From Sebastes aleutianus (Eukaryota > Chordata > Actinopteri > Perciformes > Sebastidae): a DNA stretch of 64,000 nt. Below are positions 46,031-56,884 of this stretch, in pieces. The position numbers were made by a program, and so were the translations under genes. The notes beneath the pieces are model-generated. The model was not told the DNA's origin. It ran no database searches and saw only the letters and a list, made by a program, of their open reading frames with translations. Location: assembly GCA_916700875.1 (NCBI GenBank), contig CAKAKS010000001.1, positions 10,293,741-10,357,740 on the forward strand, read 5' to 3'. How positions within the stretch are numbered: position 1 is the first letter of the stretch; every line of letters starts with the position of its first letter.

Positions 46031-47399
46031 TTGTGCATCTTATCATGCTTGTTTTGGACTTAACCGTGTCTTAATTATTGTCATGTGGCCTCTTACACGG
46101 CTCTTGCATTTGCGGCTATATTGAGTCTCACACATTGCCGCCGCTTAGCTGTAATCTTATGGTCCATGCCAGGTTCCCCATAGAGTAATGATACTTTGAA
46201 TAGAGAAATCCACATTACAGTGAGTGAATAGCAGTAATACAGTGCTAATATATTGCAAAAATTAAAAAAAAAAAATACAGCAAAAGAAAAAAGCTGTAGT
46301 CTTGCGACACTGGTCCCCACATGAATCAAAGGGAAAGTGGTTGCTTTCAGTTTTGAACACAAAATTAACATTTTCTGTGCACTTTGAGAGAGTACACACA
46401 GCGGGGTGCAGACCAGTTTGAGCTTCAGTGCAAGTCCATCAAAATTAAAACTCTTCTGCAGTGCGCCATGCTTTATTCACCAAACGTTTTCAGCTATCTT
46501 GCCTTCATCAGAGCTGTTTCTGGTCTCCTTATAACACATTGATCTGTCATATGATCAATATTCCACCATAGCTGCCATGTATACAAAACTCTACCATCAT
46601 CTTTTTGAATAAAATAAAAAATATTATTCACAAAATCTAATTTTCCTTAGTTTATAGCAAATATGTTTGCACCAAAGTGCTTAACAAAGACAAAAATATA
46701 AATATAAATATACATATACAGAACAAGCATAGAGACATATGTGCATATATGCTAAAATAGAAACAAGATTAAACACAATTTAAACTCAGGGAATCAGAAA
46801 AAACAGGTTAAATACAAACGGCACAGTGAGGACATTTTCCACCATTAAATAAACTTGTGACAACACCGGTGTTACGCGATGACACTGGACATTTTACAAG
46901 AAAAGATGACGCTCAATATATGCAGAGCGCTTACTTTGATCTTTAAAGTTGGATGGCTTTAAAGTATGTCTGGACGAGCTTTCGCTGCAGGGCTGAAGGT
47001 TTCCATCCGGCACCGCTGAGTTGCACAAGCCAGATGTGAATGATCCGTCCTCAGCACGGCGATTTAATGTTATGGTTCCCTTACAGCATTGGGTTTAAAT
47101 CACAAATATTGCCAAATAGGCGCTTTTTACTTCTCGCTTTGACACCAAATCCTCCGCCATCGTCTCGTCTGTCAACTCTCTGTCTCGTCCCGTGTGTGAA
47201 ATCTGACTCTGCTACTTTCACTTTCAGTTTGTAGCAACCATCGTCCGACTATGTGTTGATAACATGGTGCTGATACGTGAAAATTAAGTAAATGGGTTTA
47301 ATTTCTATACAAAAGCAAAATGATGTTGGGGGCGGTGGGTATGTAATGTAATTGCCATATGCTCAAACACCGTGGAACACCGTGTAACGCAGACTACCG
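46031..47399. other. Unique non-coding sequence
   Basis: No exon or shared repeat recognised. Confidence 0.4.
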
Positions 47400-47585
47400 C
47401 AGCAAGCCTACAACAGACTCAGTCTGTCTAACGGCCTCCGGCAGACTATTCCAGAGCCAAGGAGCGTTATAGAAAAAGCCCTGTCCCTTGATTAGAAAAC
47501 AGAAATTATATGGTGTGGTACCTAGAGAGCTGATTCTTAGACGACAAGAATCAAAATATTTCCAGTTCAGTTTTATTTGCTAAAA
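47400..47585. repeat. Dispersed repeat fragment
   Basis: ACTATTCCAGAGCCAAGGAG and AAAGCCCTGTCCCTTGATTA are words I recall from a dispersed fish repeat. Single diverged copy here. Confidence 0.35.
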
Positions 47586-49502
47586 CATTTCTCTTTGTGG
47601 TTTTTAAGATTAAAACCATCCACTAAACGTAATCAGCGAATTGAGACCTATTTTCTCTCTTTCTTTTGTTCTCCTCCGACTGCTTGATAATCACAGTGGA
47701 GCAGTCATCATGTGAAGGAGCAGCATCCCAGAAGGAGAATATTCAGCACAAAGTGTTGTATAAGAAATGACTACAATTAATCCAGCTCCCCGGGAGCAGA
47801 TAACTTGCCAGGAAATGAAGCCACTCTAGAATAGAAACCCCATCCGTCACTCTGGGGGAGACTTAACGTTGACATTTGGATGGTCCCATTATTTTGACCT
47901 TACCTTGTACGTAATTTATCATAAAAGGCGGCTGCTGATCAGATAAGCTGTCTGTTTCAGCTTTGAAACATTTATATCAAAGTGCTTTTCTGAAATCACT
48001 GGAGTGCAAAATTACAGCTCCAGTTACCTGACAGAGTCCTATCAAGTTTGTGATTAGGTGTCCAACCTGAATGTGAACCAATATCCAGCCGTGATTGTTC
48101 CCTCGGCCACCGGGCAGCGCTTGGTTGATGATATGCCTCCTTTTTAAATACAGATGATGACTAATCATCTGCAACGTTTCCATCAGACTCGGAGTTGATT
48201 CACAGGGCAGAGCATCTGAAAACAAACCAGTGACACGCTCTGAATATTTAACACAAGCTTTCCTTTCATCCTCCGCTACTACGGGGAATAATTCATCTAT
48301 CACTGCTTGGATTTGTGTTGACTTTCAAAGATTTCTGATTTCTGTGGATGTGCGTGCTTTCCAAGCCAGCACACATCATTTTTCTCCCAGGTTAACATCT
48401 TTATCCATTACCCTGATGCTGCTATTACGTTGACACCCCATACGAAATTGACCAGAGAAGCAGAAAAGGAGAGACTGCTTCCCCCGACTTGCTCCTGCTA
48501 AAACGAATAGTCTTACATCTGAGCATGGTGTTCTGCTTCACTGGATTTGGCTGCCAGCTCGCCTTTGTCAGAGCCCGACACAAACCAAGAGAGAGAAAGA
48601 AAGAGAAAGAGATATATGGAAGAGGAGCCCGGGAAAGCTTAGCTCCGCCAGATGCTCCACTTGCCACCGAGGAAGAGACAAAAAGGAAGAGCCGGAGGTT
48701 TTCAGGGCAGCGAGATCATCATCCCTCCTATCGCTTCACCTCATCTTTCTTCACTGTCCTCTTCACCTGAACGGCTGATATATCGTCACGTGCTTCAAAG
48801 CTGAGAGAAAGTGAACTGGCTTCAAGATCCTCAGGCTCCCTGGAGGACAGCTAATGAGCAAAATCCTAAAAAATCCCATTTGCAGAGGAGACCAAGAAAA
48901 CACCCAGGCAACCAGTCTTTTACTAAAAGGAAGTGTCACACTTTGTGGGTGGTGGTTTTATTTTGTAATTAAGCCCTGATTACCACATGGGCGAGCTTTT
49001 AACAAAGCAGGCTCTCATTTGTTTAGTCGGAGCACCATGTATATTGGATTAACGGAAACCTGTACCATCAACAATGCATTTGTGTGAAGTGGTAAAGGCA
49101 GACCGCATTAATAATTAGTTTTTCCTTTTGCTTTCTAATGACTTTCACTGAAAACACAATAAATTAAAGCAGCTGCAACGAGTTAATTTAAAAACCGTAG
49201 GGGGGCCGTCTGGATGAGCCAACCGTTCATCATCATCCCACCAACAAAGCTGGAAGTTGCCAGTTGAAATCTGAATTTCATGTTTTTCTGTGGGCCAGCA
49301 CTTCCATGCAGCACAGCAGTTAAGTAGGATGAGTTTGGAGGACAGGGGAAGTAATTAGAGCAGGAAAGGAAGTGGGATAATGAGAGAAAAGTAGAGAAGA
49401 AAGTGGGAATACGCTTAGAGGGAGTGATGGCTCTGGATTTAAGAAGAAGAGTTTGAAACAAAGTGAAGTATGGATGCACTGATTCAATACTCAGAATCAG
49501 AG
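47586..49502. other. Unique non-coding sequence with purine-rich tracts
   Basis: No exon recognised. Purine-rich stretches occur at about 48580-48620 and 49325-49450. The 108-codon antisense frame at 47977-48303 lacks domains. Confidence 0.4.
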
Positions 49503-49630
49503 TAAGGGCTGCAATTAATAATTATTTTCATTGACCATTAATCTGCTGGTTATTTTACGATTATTTGACTAATTGTTTTGTCTAAAAAATGTGAACAGTG
49601 AAACATGCTCCTCATGTGACATCTTCAAAC
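49503..49630 (+). mobile_element. Family B fragment, left part
   Basis: Starts TAAGGGCTGCAATTAATAAT and keeps the first ~125 bp of family B, then is cut by a family A element. Confidence 0.7.
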
Positions 49631-49981
49631 TAGGGCTGTCAAAGTTAACGTGATAATGAGCGTTAACACAAGTTATAATGCCACTAATTTCTTTAATGCA
49701 TTAACACAACTTGCGATTTTTATGTTGTAGCGAGCTCAGTTTTAAAGCTAGAGTGACGATACTTGCATCATATTAAACTAAAAAAAAACAAGTCATACTA
49801 GCTTGTCGTGAAGGAGGTTGAATAACGCTCCAAATGTGCGCTAAATTTTGGCGAGGAGAAACTGTCATGGCCATTTTCAAAGGGGTCCCTTGACCTCTGA
49901 CCTCAAGATATGTGAATGAAAATGGGTTCTATGGGTACCCACGAGTCTCCCCTTTACAGACATGCCCACTTTATGATAATC
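49631..49981 (-). mobile_element. Family A fragment
   Basis: Begins TAGGGCTGTCAAAGTTAACG (the right terminus read in reverse) and runs through TCAAAGGGGTCCCTTGACC. It stops abruptly where family E sequence begins. Confidence 0.8.
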
Positions 49982-50272
49982 ACAGGAGACCGATGCTCTT
50001 ACCGCGTGTGAAACCAGAAGTCAAAGCTGATTTATTTGTAGGTATTGTAACTCAAACCATAATCTTTTACTAAGTCGTTTTGTTGCCTAAACCTAACCAA
50101 GTTGTTTCCTGTAAAGACGGAAGTTTATTTTGAAAGGTTTGTATACATGAAACGAGTTGAAATTGAGTGTTGTGTGTTGCTGGACATTCTTAGGAAAACG
50201 CACAAAAAATGAGGCATAACGTTTCGTAAGATATCATAGAAACTTTATATATATTATTGTATGAGAATACGT
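49982..50272 (+). mobile_element. Family E fragment
   Basis: Opens with ACAGGAGACCGATGC, carries GTGTGAAACCAGAAGTCAA and the hallmark GTTTTGTTGCCTAAACCTAA (from 50077), and ends near TGAGAATACG. It lacks the family's left part. Confidence 0.65.
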
Positions 50273-51481
50273 TGCCGATCTACATCAAATTGTTTCTTTG
50301 TCAATGTCATTATCAAATTCAACGTTTCCACAATCAGCTACATTCATTCAGTCACGTTGGACTGCGAACAAGTTTTTAGCATCGCAGCAATCTCTGGCAT
50401 CATTAACATAAAAAAAGTTATTTAAATTAGATGCATAAACTGAGGAAAACAGACTTTAGATTTGGGCTAAAGAGCACTGGATCTGTATCAGCAGAGTTGA
50501 GATATCGGTATCTTGAGATAAGAAGTTGTATCAGTGGATCCCTAAAGGAAAGACAAAGACTAGAGGAGACGGATGGAGGTAGGCTGTAGGGGGAAAGTGA
50601 GTAGGAGGTGGGAGGAAAGGACAGTACAAGTGAAAGGAGGAGGGGTGGAGCTAGAAGAGGCTCAGAGAATTTTGGACGTCTGCCCTGCTATTGTAATGCT
50701 GCCAAATCCACTCTTGGACCCGAGAGCTGCTCGAGCAGCTGAGACAACTGTGGGAGGTTCTGGGCTGCTGAGATCCATCTCAACTAAGGGCAAGGGACAG
50801 CTACAGCAGTGATGAAGACGCAGGTTATCATTTTCATCTGGATATTATTAGATCATTCCACGAGTGATGCATTTCACACAGTCGACTTTGTAGTCAGATT
50901 TCGCCGTGCAGGCATGAAATTAAAATAATCAGTCAGAGAATCTCCAGTCGAATCTTCAGTCTCTCAAATCGACATCTCATTATGACTACTGCATCATTGT
51001 CAACAGAGCGCGGGATAAAATGAATGATAAAAGCTTAAACTGACAACTTCTGATGAATTGCTGGACCGCTGTGTGCTGACTGAGTTTTCCTATTTGGCAA
51101 CTGGTTTCACCCAACCAAGCGGTGAGCACAGCTGGCACTACTTCCCCACAAAATGTGTTATTTTTTACTTATAATTTTTCGTCATTTTACCATTGTAGGT
51201 AAAAAAAAAACTTTCGGAGATTAAAGTCCTAAATTTACGAAACATAATTCTGATATTCTCAGAGATTGAAGTGACACATTTACAAGAAAAAACTCACAAA
51301 TGTGCGAGATTATAAATTTATATATTTATGAGAAAAAAACGTGGATGTTCTCTGACATTAAAGTGTCAAGTTTATGAGGAAAAAACGTGAAATACTTATT
51401 AATATTATATTCCATTTCTGCCATTAGATCCCCCTAAATGTTACACACTGGTCCTTCAAGTAAAGTTTTGAATGCAGGACT
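50273..51481. other. Unique non-coding sequence with purine-rich tract
   Basis: The segment 50545-50670 is strongly G/A-rich with several GG and GGG runs. The 79-codon frame at 50573-50812 arises from it. A-rich words with GAGAAAAAAC recur around 51290-51390. No gene recognised. Confidence 0.45.
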
Positions 51482-52006
51482 TTAAAGGTACAGTGTGTAG
51501 GATTTGGCGGCATCTAGTGGTGTGGTTGCACATTGCAATCAACTGAGTACCCCTCTGCTCACTCCTCCCTTATCAAGACTGCGGTGTGCACAAGTGAAAA
51601 ACCATGTTAACGCTGTTCGCCTCACTCAGAGGTCATCCTTACCATAATACCACTACTTTAGAAACAACGGAAGTCAGACGGTACCACGGTTTTGCACTCT
51701 GCTGCTCACGTTACCGCAGTTTCACAAGCGTGTTGGAGAACTAACGTGTCCTTCAGATAATGTAAAAATGTGAAAGGTTCTCATTAAAGCCAGTGTGTGG
51801 TTTGTCCGTTCTGGGCTACTGTAGTAACATGGCGGAGCAGCATGGCGGACTCTATGAAGAGGACCTGCTCCCTATGTAGATATAAACGACTCATTCTAAG
51901 CTAAAGAAAATACATAACTTAGTTTCAGGTGATTATAAACTAATGAAAACATAGTTATGAATATGATATTCAATTTTCGGCAAATAAATCCTCCTAAATC
52001 CTGCAC
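51482..52006 (+). mobile_element. Family C element, longest copy
   Basis: Begins TTAAAGGTACAGTGTGTAGG and ends near CCTAAATCCTGCACA, so the outer words GTGTGTAGGATTT and AAATCCTGCACA are loosely inverted. It contains the block CATCTAGTGGTGTGGTTGCA and the distal block AACATGGCGGAGCAGCATGG. Shorter copies are at 22664, 33243 and 58935. No coding capacity. Confidence 0.75.
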
Positions 52007-53491
52007 AAGTTGGCAAACTTGGGAACCAGAAAAGTTATGTTTCACCACCTTTTTTTTTTTTTTTTTTACATCATTGTCGTATTTGCCAATTTCATGTTTT
52101 ATTAAAACTGGAAGAAAAAAGTTGCGGCTGGTACATTTGAGTTATCCAGCAGACTTTTTGACTATAAGACCAAAATAATTAATATCCCACTCTGATTATC
52201 ATCCTCATCATGTCAGGAATACTGAACATTTCTGTGTCAGCAGTGACATAATGACATCCTTACCACAGCACCCCTTTTAAAAGACCCTCAAATGTGATTC
52301 TATAGGTATGCAGCATAACTTTACTGAACCAACACATGGTATAAGTATAAGCAACAGTAATGCAAGAAATGATTCATTTACACAGAGAATGACCCTGCGA
52401 CACTTTCTATTTATAAAAGATAAGGTCATAGACAGTGATGTTTCATGAATATCACAGTATCATTACACATTCATGTAAAGTCCCTCAGACAAATGAATTT
52501 TTTAATTGAATATGCTTGCAGAATAGATGGACTCAGCAGAGGTTTATCAGTCACAGTCTCCTCCACTGTGTGTAATGAGTTTCAGTGATGGAGTGGATTT
52601 CACATCGGCCAGTTGAAAAACAGATGTGCGGCCATCGCATTTACTCTCTTCCCCATCTGTCCAAAAAATAAACTGATCGGATGTGTAACATGCATGTAAC
52701 ATAACTTTAATTAAGCACAGTAACCGTCACATACGACTCAGAAGACATTATCATTAGCTGCAGACACAAAAAAAGTTAGCGTAACTCAAAAGAGGACTAT
52801 CTTGAGAAAAAGGAAATGAAGTTCACTTTGTCTTTTTTCACGATGAGTAATGCACTTTACAGAGAAACCACTTCCATTTCTGCTGATTTATTTTGGTTAG
52901 ATGATAATGATAAAACAAAGACGCCACCTATCCTCCAGAGCTATTTCGATAAAAGCTCCCAGCTTGTTACAGAATTTCCACAAATTTGACTGAATCATAA
53001 TGTATGCTGGGAAATATGTAAATCATATTTGTTACAGCTCATTTATGTTTGCCATACACCATCATTAAATGCGTTCTTTTGGGCTTACTTTACTCAAAAT
53101 GGGCTTTAAACGATAATAAAAGAGTAGAGCTATCATTTAGGAAAAATGTTCAGCATTGGCTTCAAATGGTAATGTATCACAGCCAACTTTACTGACGGAA
53201 GAGGCGTTGTGCAAATTATAATTTATGGCATTTGGTAGTCCCTGGCAACTAAAGCGACCTGACACTGAAAATCAATCGCATCGCTTTCCAGCACTTACGT
53301 TTCAAGCAAAACAACAAGGGGAAATTATAATGAAAACCTGTTTTCAGGCTCAAACTGTAATTTATTGAACAAAGAAGCTGCACAAACCCAACGCTCTGAC
53401 TGTCTGCCTCAGCAGCGGAGATAGTGACAGTTGATTAGGGCCATGAACAATATATGCAATTAGACCTTGACAGCATGGACTACATTACATA
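52007..53491. other. Unique sequence, repeat-free
   Basis: A T-run is at about 52050-52068. From 52480 to 53470 the sequence is unbroken by any repeat I recognise and has balanced composition in places, so it is one of the better candidates for conserved non-coding DNA. No exon recognised. Confidence 0.35.
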
Positions 53492-53493
53492 TA

Positions 53494-53710
53494 CAGTGCC
53501 TTCAGAAAGTATTCAGACCCCTTCACTTTTTTCACATTTTGTTATGTTGCAGCCTTATGCTAAAATCGATTAAATTACTTTTTTTCCTCATCAATCTACA
53601 CGCAATACACCACAATGACAAAGTGGAAACAGAATTTTTGAAATTTTTGCTAATTTATTAAAAAGGAAAAACTGAAATATCACATTGACATAAGTATTCA
53701 GACCCTTTGC
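53494..53710 (+). repeat. Tc1 left inverted repeat with two inner direct repeats
   Basis: The outer word AAGTATTCAGACCCC lies near 53506 and the inner AAGTATTCAGACCC near 53692. In related fish Tc1 elements such words are transposase-binding sites. Here that role is inferred from layout. Confidence 0.92.
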
Positions 53711-53893
53711 TATGAAACTTGAAATTTAGCTCAGGTGCCTCCCATTTTCCTCGATCATCTTTGAGATGTTTCTCCACCTTGACTGGAGTCCACCTATGGT
53801 AAATTCAATTGATTTGACATGATTTGGAAAGGCACACACTTGTCTATATAAGGTCTCATAGCTGATAATGCATATCAGAGCAAAAACCAAACC

Positions 53894-54890
53894 ATGAGGT
53901 CGAAGGAACTGCCTACAGAGCTCAGAGACAGGATTGTGTCGAGACACAGATCTGGGGAAGGCTACAAAAAAATTCTGCAGCATTGAAGGTCCCCAAGAGC
54001 ACAGTGGCCTCCATAACTCTTAGATGGAAGAAGTTTGGAACAACCAGGACTCTCACTAGAGCTGGCCGCCCGGCCAAACTGAGCAGTCGGGGGAGAAGGG
54101 CCTTGGTAAGGGAGGTGACCAAGAACCCGATGGTCACTCTGACTGAGCTCCAGAGATCCTGTGTGGAGATGGGAGAAACTTCTAGTAGGACAACCATCAC
54201 TGCAACACTCCACCGATCTGGGCTTAATGGCAGAGTGGCCAGACGGACATGAAAGCCCGCTTGGAGTTTGCAAAAAAGAACCTAAAGGACACTCAGACTG
54301 TGAGAAACAAGATTGTCTGGTCTGATGAAACCAAGATTGAACTGTTTGGCCTCAATTCTAAGCGTTATGTCTGGAGGAATCCAGGCACCCTTCATCACCT
54401 GCCCAATACCATCCCAACGGTGAAGCATGGTGGTGGCAGCATCATGCTTTGGGGGTGTTTTTCAGCGGCAGGGACTGGGTGACTGCTCAGGGTTGAGGGA
54501 AAGCTGAACGGAGCTAAGTACAGAGATATTCTTAATGAAAACCTGCTCCAGAACGCTCTGGACCTCAGACTGGGCCGAAGGTTCACCTTCCAACAGGACA
54601 ATGACCCTAAGCACACAGCCAAGACAACGCAGGAGTGGCTTGGGGACAACTCTGTGAATGTCCTTGAGTGGCCCAGCCAGAGCCCTGACTTGAACCCAAT
54701 CAAACATCTCTGGAGAGACCTGAAAATGTCTGTCCACCGACGGTCCCCATCCAACCTGACAGAGCTTGAGAGGATCTGCAGAGAAGAATGGCAGAAACTC
54801 CCCAAATCCAGGTGTGCAAAGCTTGTCGCGTCATACCCAAGAAGACTCAATACTGTAATCACTGCCAAAGTTGCTTCAACTCAGTACTGA
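53894..54890 (+). pseudogene. Tc1-family transposase, disrupted
   Basis: The ATG at 53894 opens a frame that hits TGA at 53984 after about 30 codons. A single missing base just upstream explains this, because homology continues in another frame from 53983. That second part (to 54252) carries the paired-like helix-turn-helix region and a GRPAKLS motif. A deletion of about 22 bp near 54250 shifts the frame again. The third part holds the first catalytic Asp (in WSDETK, 54324-54326), is cut by an in-frame TGA at 54480-54482, and continues to the natural stop at 54888. The second Asp (QQDND) is at 54597-54599. At the DD34E third position, 54702-54704, the codon is AAA, so Lys replaces Glu (NPIKHLW). 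Minus-strand frames across this region are shadows. Confidence 0.95.
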
Positions 54891-54891
54891 G

Positions 54892-55107
54892 TAAGGGGTC
54901 TGAATACTTATGTCAATGTGATATTTCAGTTTTTCCTTTTTAATAAATTTGCCAAAATGTCTAAAATTCTGTTTCCACTTTGTCATTGTGGTGTATTGAG
55001 CCTAGATTGATGAGGGAAAAAAGTAATTTTATTGATTTTAGCATAAGGCTGCAACATAACAAAATGTGAAAAAAGTGAAGGGGTCTGAATACTTACTGAA
55101 GGCACTG
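54892..55107 (-). repeat. Tc1 right inverted repeat
   Basis: Mirror of the left repeat. Its inner word, read as AAGGGGTCTGAATACTTA, lies just after the transposase stop, and the outer one near 55079. The arm retains nearly all of the left arm's sequence. Confidence 0.92.
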
Positions 55108-55109
55108 TA

Positions 55110-55625
55110 CACCTGCAGGGATTTGTTTTGTCTAGAGGCTCAACAGAACTGAAAGTTTACTGATCTGAATTAACGTTATGTTTACGATGGAGACTCATGA
55201 TATTAGTAGCATCTACAGCTGACACACGAACAGCCAATTATGTTTAATTACCCAATCTCTTTGCATAAACTTCACTTATCCCACTGCTGTGTGTCAACAA
55301 CTGTTTGTGCTGCAGATCATGTTTGATGTTCCCACAATCAGACTTAAGATGTGGAGTTATTTTCTGGCCAGCTACTGTGAGCTCGAGAGGTTTGGTTGGA
55401 AAACATCCACTGAAAGCCAGCTGAAGCCAGCAACCAGCTGCACCAACTAATCAATAAGTCCTAAAAGACCAAAGAGGCTGCTTGTCAGTTACTTCTCAAA
55501 TGCCTGAAAACAACTCATATGAGGGTTTATTTAATCTGGTACCTCTATGGTTGAGGTCTGGTTAAATCACGGCAACTAAAGTCATAGTTACTAGTTTTGA
55601 TAGTGATAGATGGGACGTCACGCTT
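55110..55625. other. Unique non-coding sequence
   Basis: Spacer between the Tc1 element and a family E copy. No gene recognised. Confidence 0.4.
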
Positions 55626-56135
55626 TGTTGACACACAGGCTGTTCTCACCGTTTGTAGCTATACCTATGAAAACGAATGCATTGTTATTCGTATATATCC
55701 CACAAAATCAATGCATATTTAATCCAAATAATTGTGAACCAAGTATAAAGAATGACAAACGCCGTGTAGGGAGGAGGACGGGGGTGAATGCGTGGGTGAA
55801 AAAAACACCAGACTTTTGCCCAGGTGGAGATCGCTGTTTGTACCCCGTGTGAAACCAGAAGTCAATGTTGATTTATTTGTCACGTAACTTCCATACTTAA
55901 GTAACGCCACTTCCTAAGTTATTTTAACCCAAAGCACAATCTTTTTCTAAACCTAATTAAGTAGTTTTGTTGCCTAAACCTAACCAAGTTGTTTCCTGTG
56001 AAGATGGAAGTTTATTTTGACTGTATGCATGTAACGTACGTAAATTGCTAGACATTCGTTTGAAAACGCACGAAAAAAATGAGAAATAACTTTTCGGGGA
56101 GATCATACGAACCGTTGTGTGAGGATACGTCGTGA
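55626..56135 (+). mobile_element. Family E repeat, full-length-like copy
   Basis: Begins CAGGCTGTTCTCACCG, contains GTGTGAAACCAGAAGTCAA and the hallmark GTTTTGTTGCCTAAACCTAA (from 55964), and ends around GTGTGAGGATACG. The opening and closing words (GTTCTCA / TGAGGAT) are loosely inverted. It serves as the reference for the deleted copy at 23415-23640. Confidence 0.7.
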
Positions 56136-56319
56136 CCCAACCATCCACCACAACCTCCTCCCTGACGTTTTGTAATGGTATAACAATAGTCAAGTTGCAA
56201 GCACAATGTCTGACCAAATTCCCAGAAAATCGGCAACAGAAATTGCGAATTAATGCATGTTTCCTTCCTACTACTGTTATGTGAATATTAGGAGTTGGAG
56301 ATATACAGTTGGTAGTGAT
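56136..56319. other. Unique spacer
   Basis: Short stretch without recognisable features. Confidence 0.35.
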
Positions 56320-56884
56320 TAGGGATGCACGATATGGATTTAAAAATAAGTTCATAACCTGTATTTTATGCACACCTGAGGGTACGGGGTAAAGTGTAGT
56401 GAGCAAAGATGGATGATTTAAATTTCCATAGCTCTGACCTAACCAAATCTAACAGACATCACTATTGTTAACACAACAAAAACAAAGAACAGTTCGAACT
56501 CTTCAAATGTTATTTTTTTCTAATAAAGTACATACAAAAAACTTGTATTGCAAATTGCAATCGTGTTGTCTTCCTCTGAAACTGAAAAACATCCACACCG
56601 GCACCGACATGTTTGGCTAGTCAGCATGCTGTACTTGTTCTTCTTTATTCTTCTTTATGTTTATTAGCAGTTCGTAAATCAACTCTACAGGTGAATACCG
56701 CCACCTACTGTATTGGAGTGTGATGCCGCGCTTGTTAAGTCAATGAAAGCAAATTGGCTTTGTATCATCAGCCAATTATTTATTGGCTTTTATTTCATTA
56801 TAAGAATAATACATAACAATACAAATTTTCCCATTATTGGCCTATAATTTATACATATGCACGATATATATACATGCATCCCTA
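56320..56884 (+). mobile_element. hAT-like MITE
   Basis: The left end TAGGGATGCACGATATGG and the right end, ending CATGCATCCCTA, share a 10-bp inverted TAGGGATGCA and further CGATAT words. No convincing 8-bp target duplication was found, so either the duplication has decayed or the ends are slightly different. Non-coding. Confidence 0.6.

Larger units (their letters stand above)
53494..55107 (+). mobile_element. Tc1-type transposon, inactive
   Basis: A 1.6-kb element bounded by TA target duplications (53492-53493 and 55108-55109). The ends begin CAGTGCCTTCAGAAAGTATT and, inverted, CAGTGCCTTCAGTAAGTATT. The inverted repeats are about 215 bp and each holds an outer and an inner copy of AAGTATTCAGACCC, the IR/DR layout known from fish Tc1 elements. 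The arms differ at about a dozen positions by eye. The single-exon transposase between them is broken (see the pseudogene entry). Any movement would need enzyme from an intact relative. Confidence 0.97.

Noticed and set aside
47977..48303. 108-codon minus-strand frame
   Set aside because: No domain, and short frames overlap it on the other strand.
54395..54868. 157-codon minus-strand frame
   Set aside because: It is the antisense shadow of the Tc1 transposase.
56320..56884. 8-bp target duplication for this MITE
   Set aside because: Flanking 8-mers match at only about half their positions, so no duplication is claimed.
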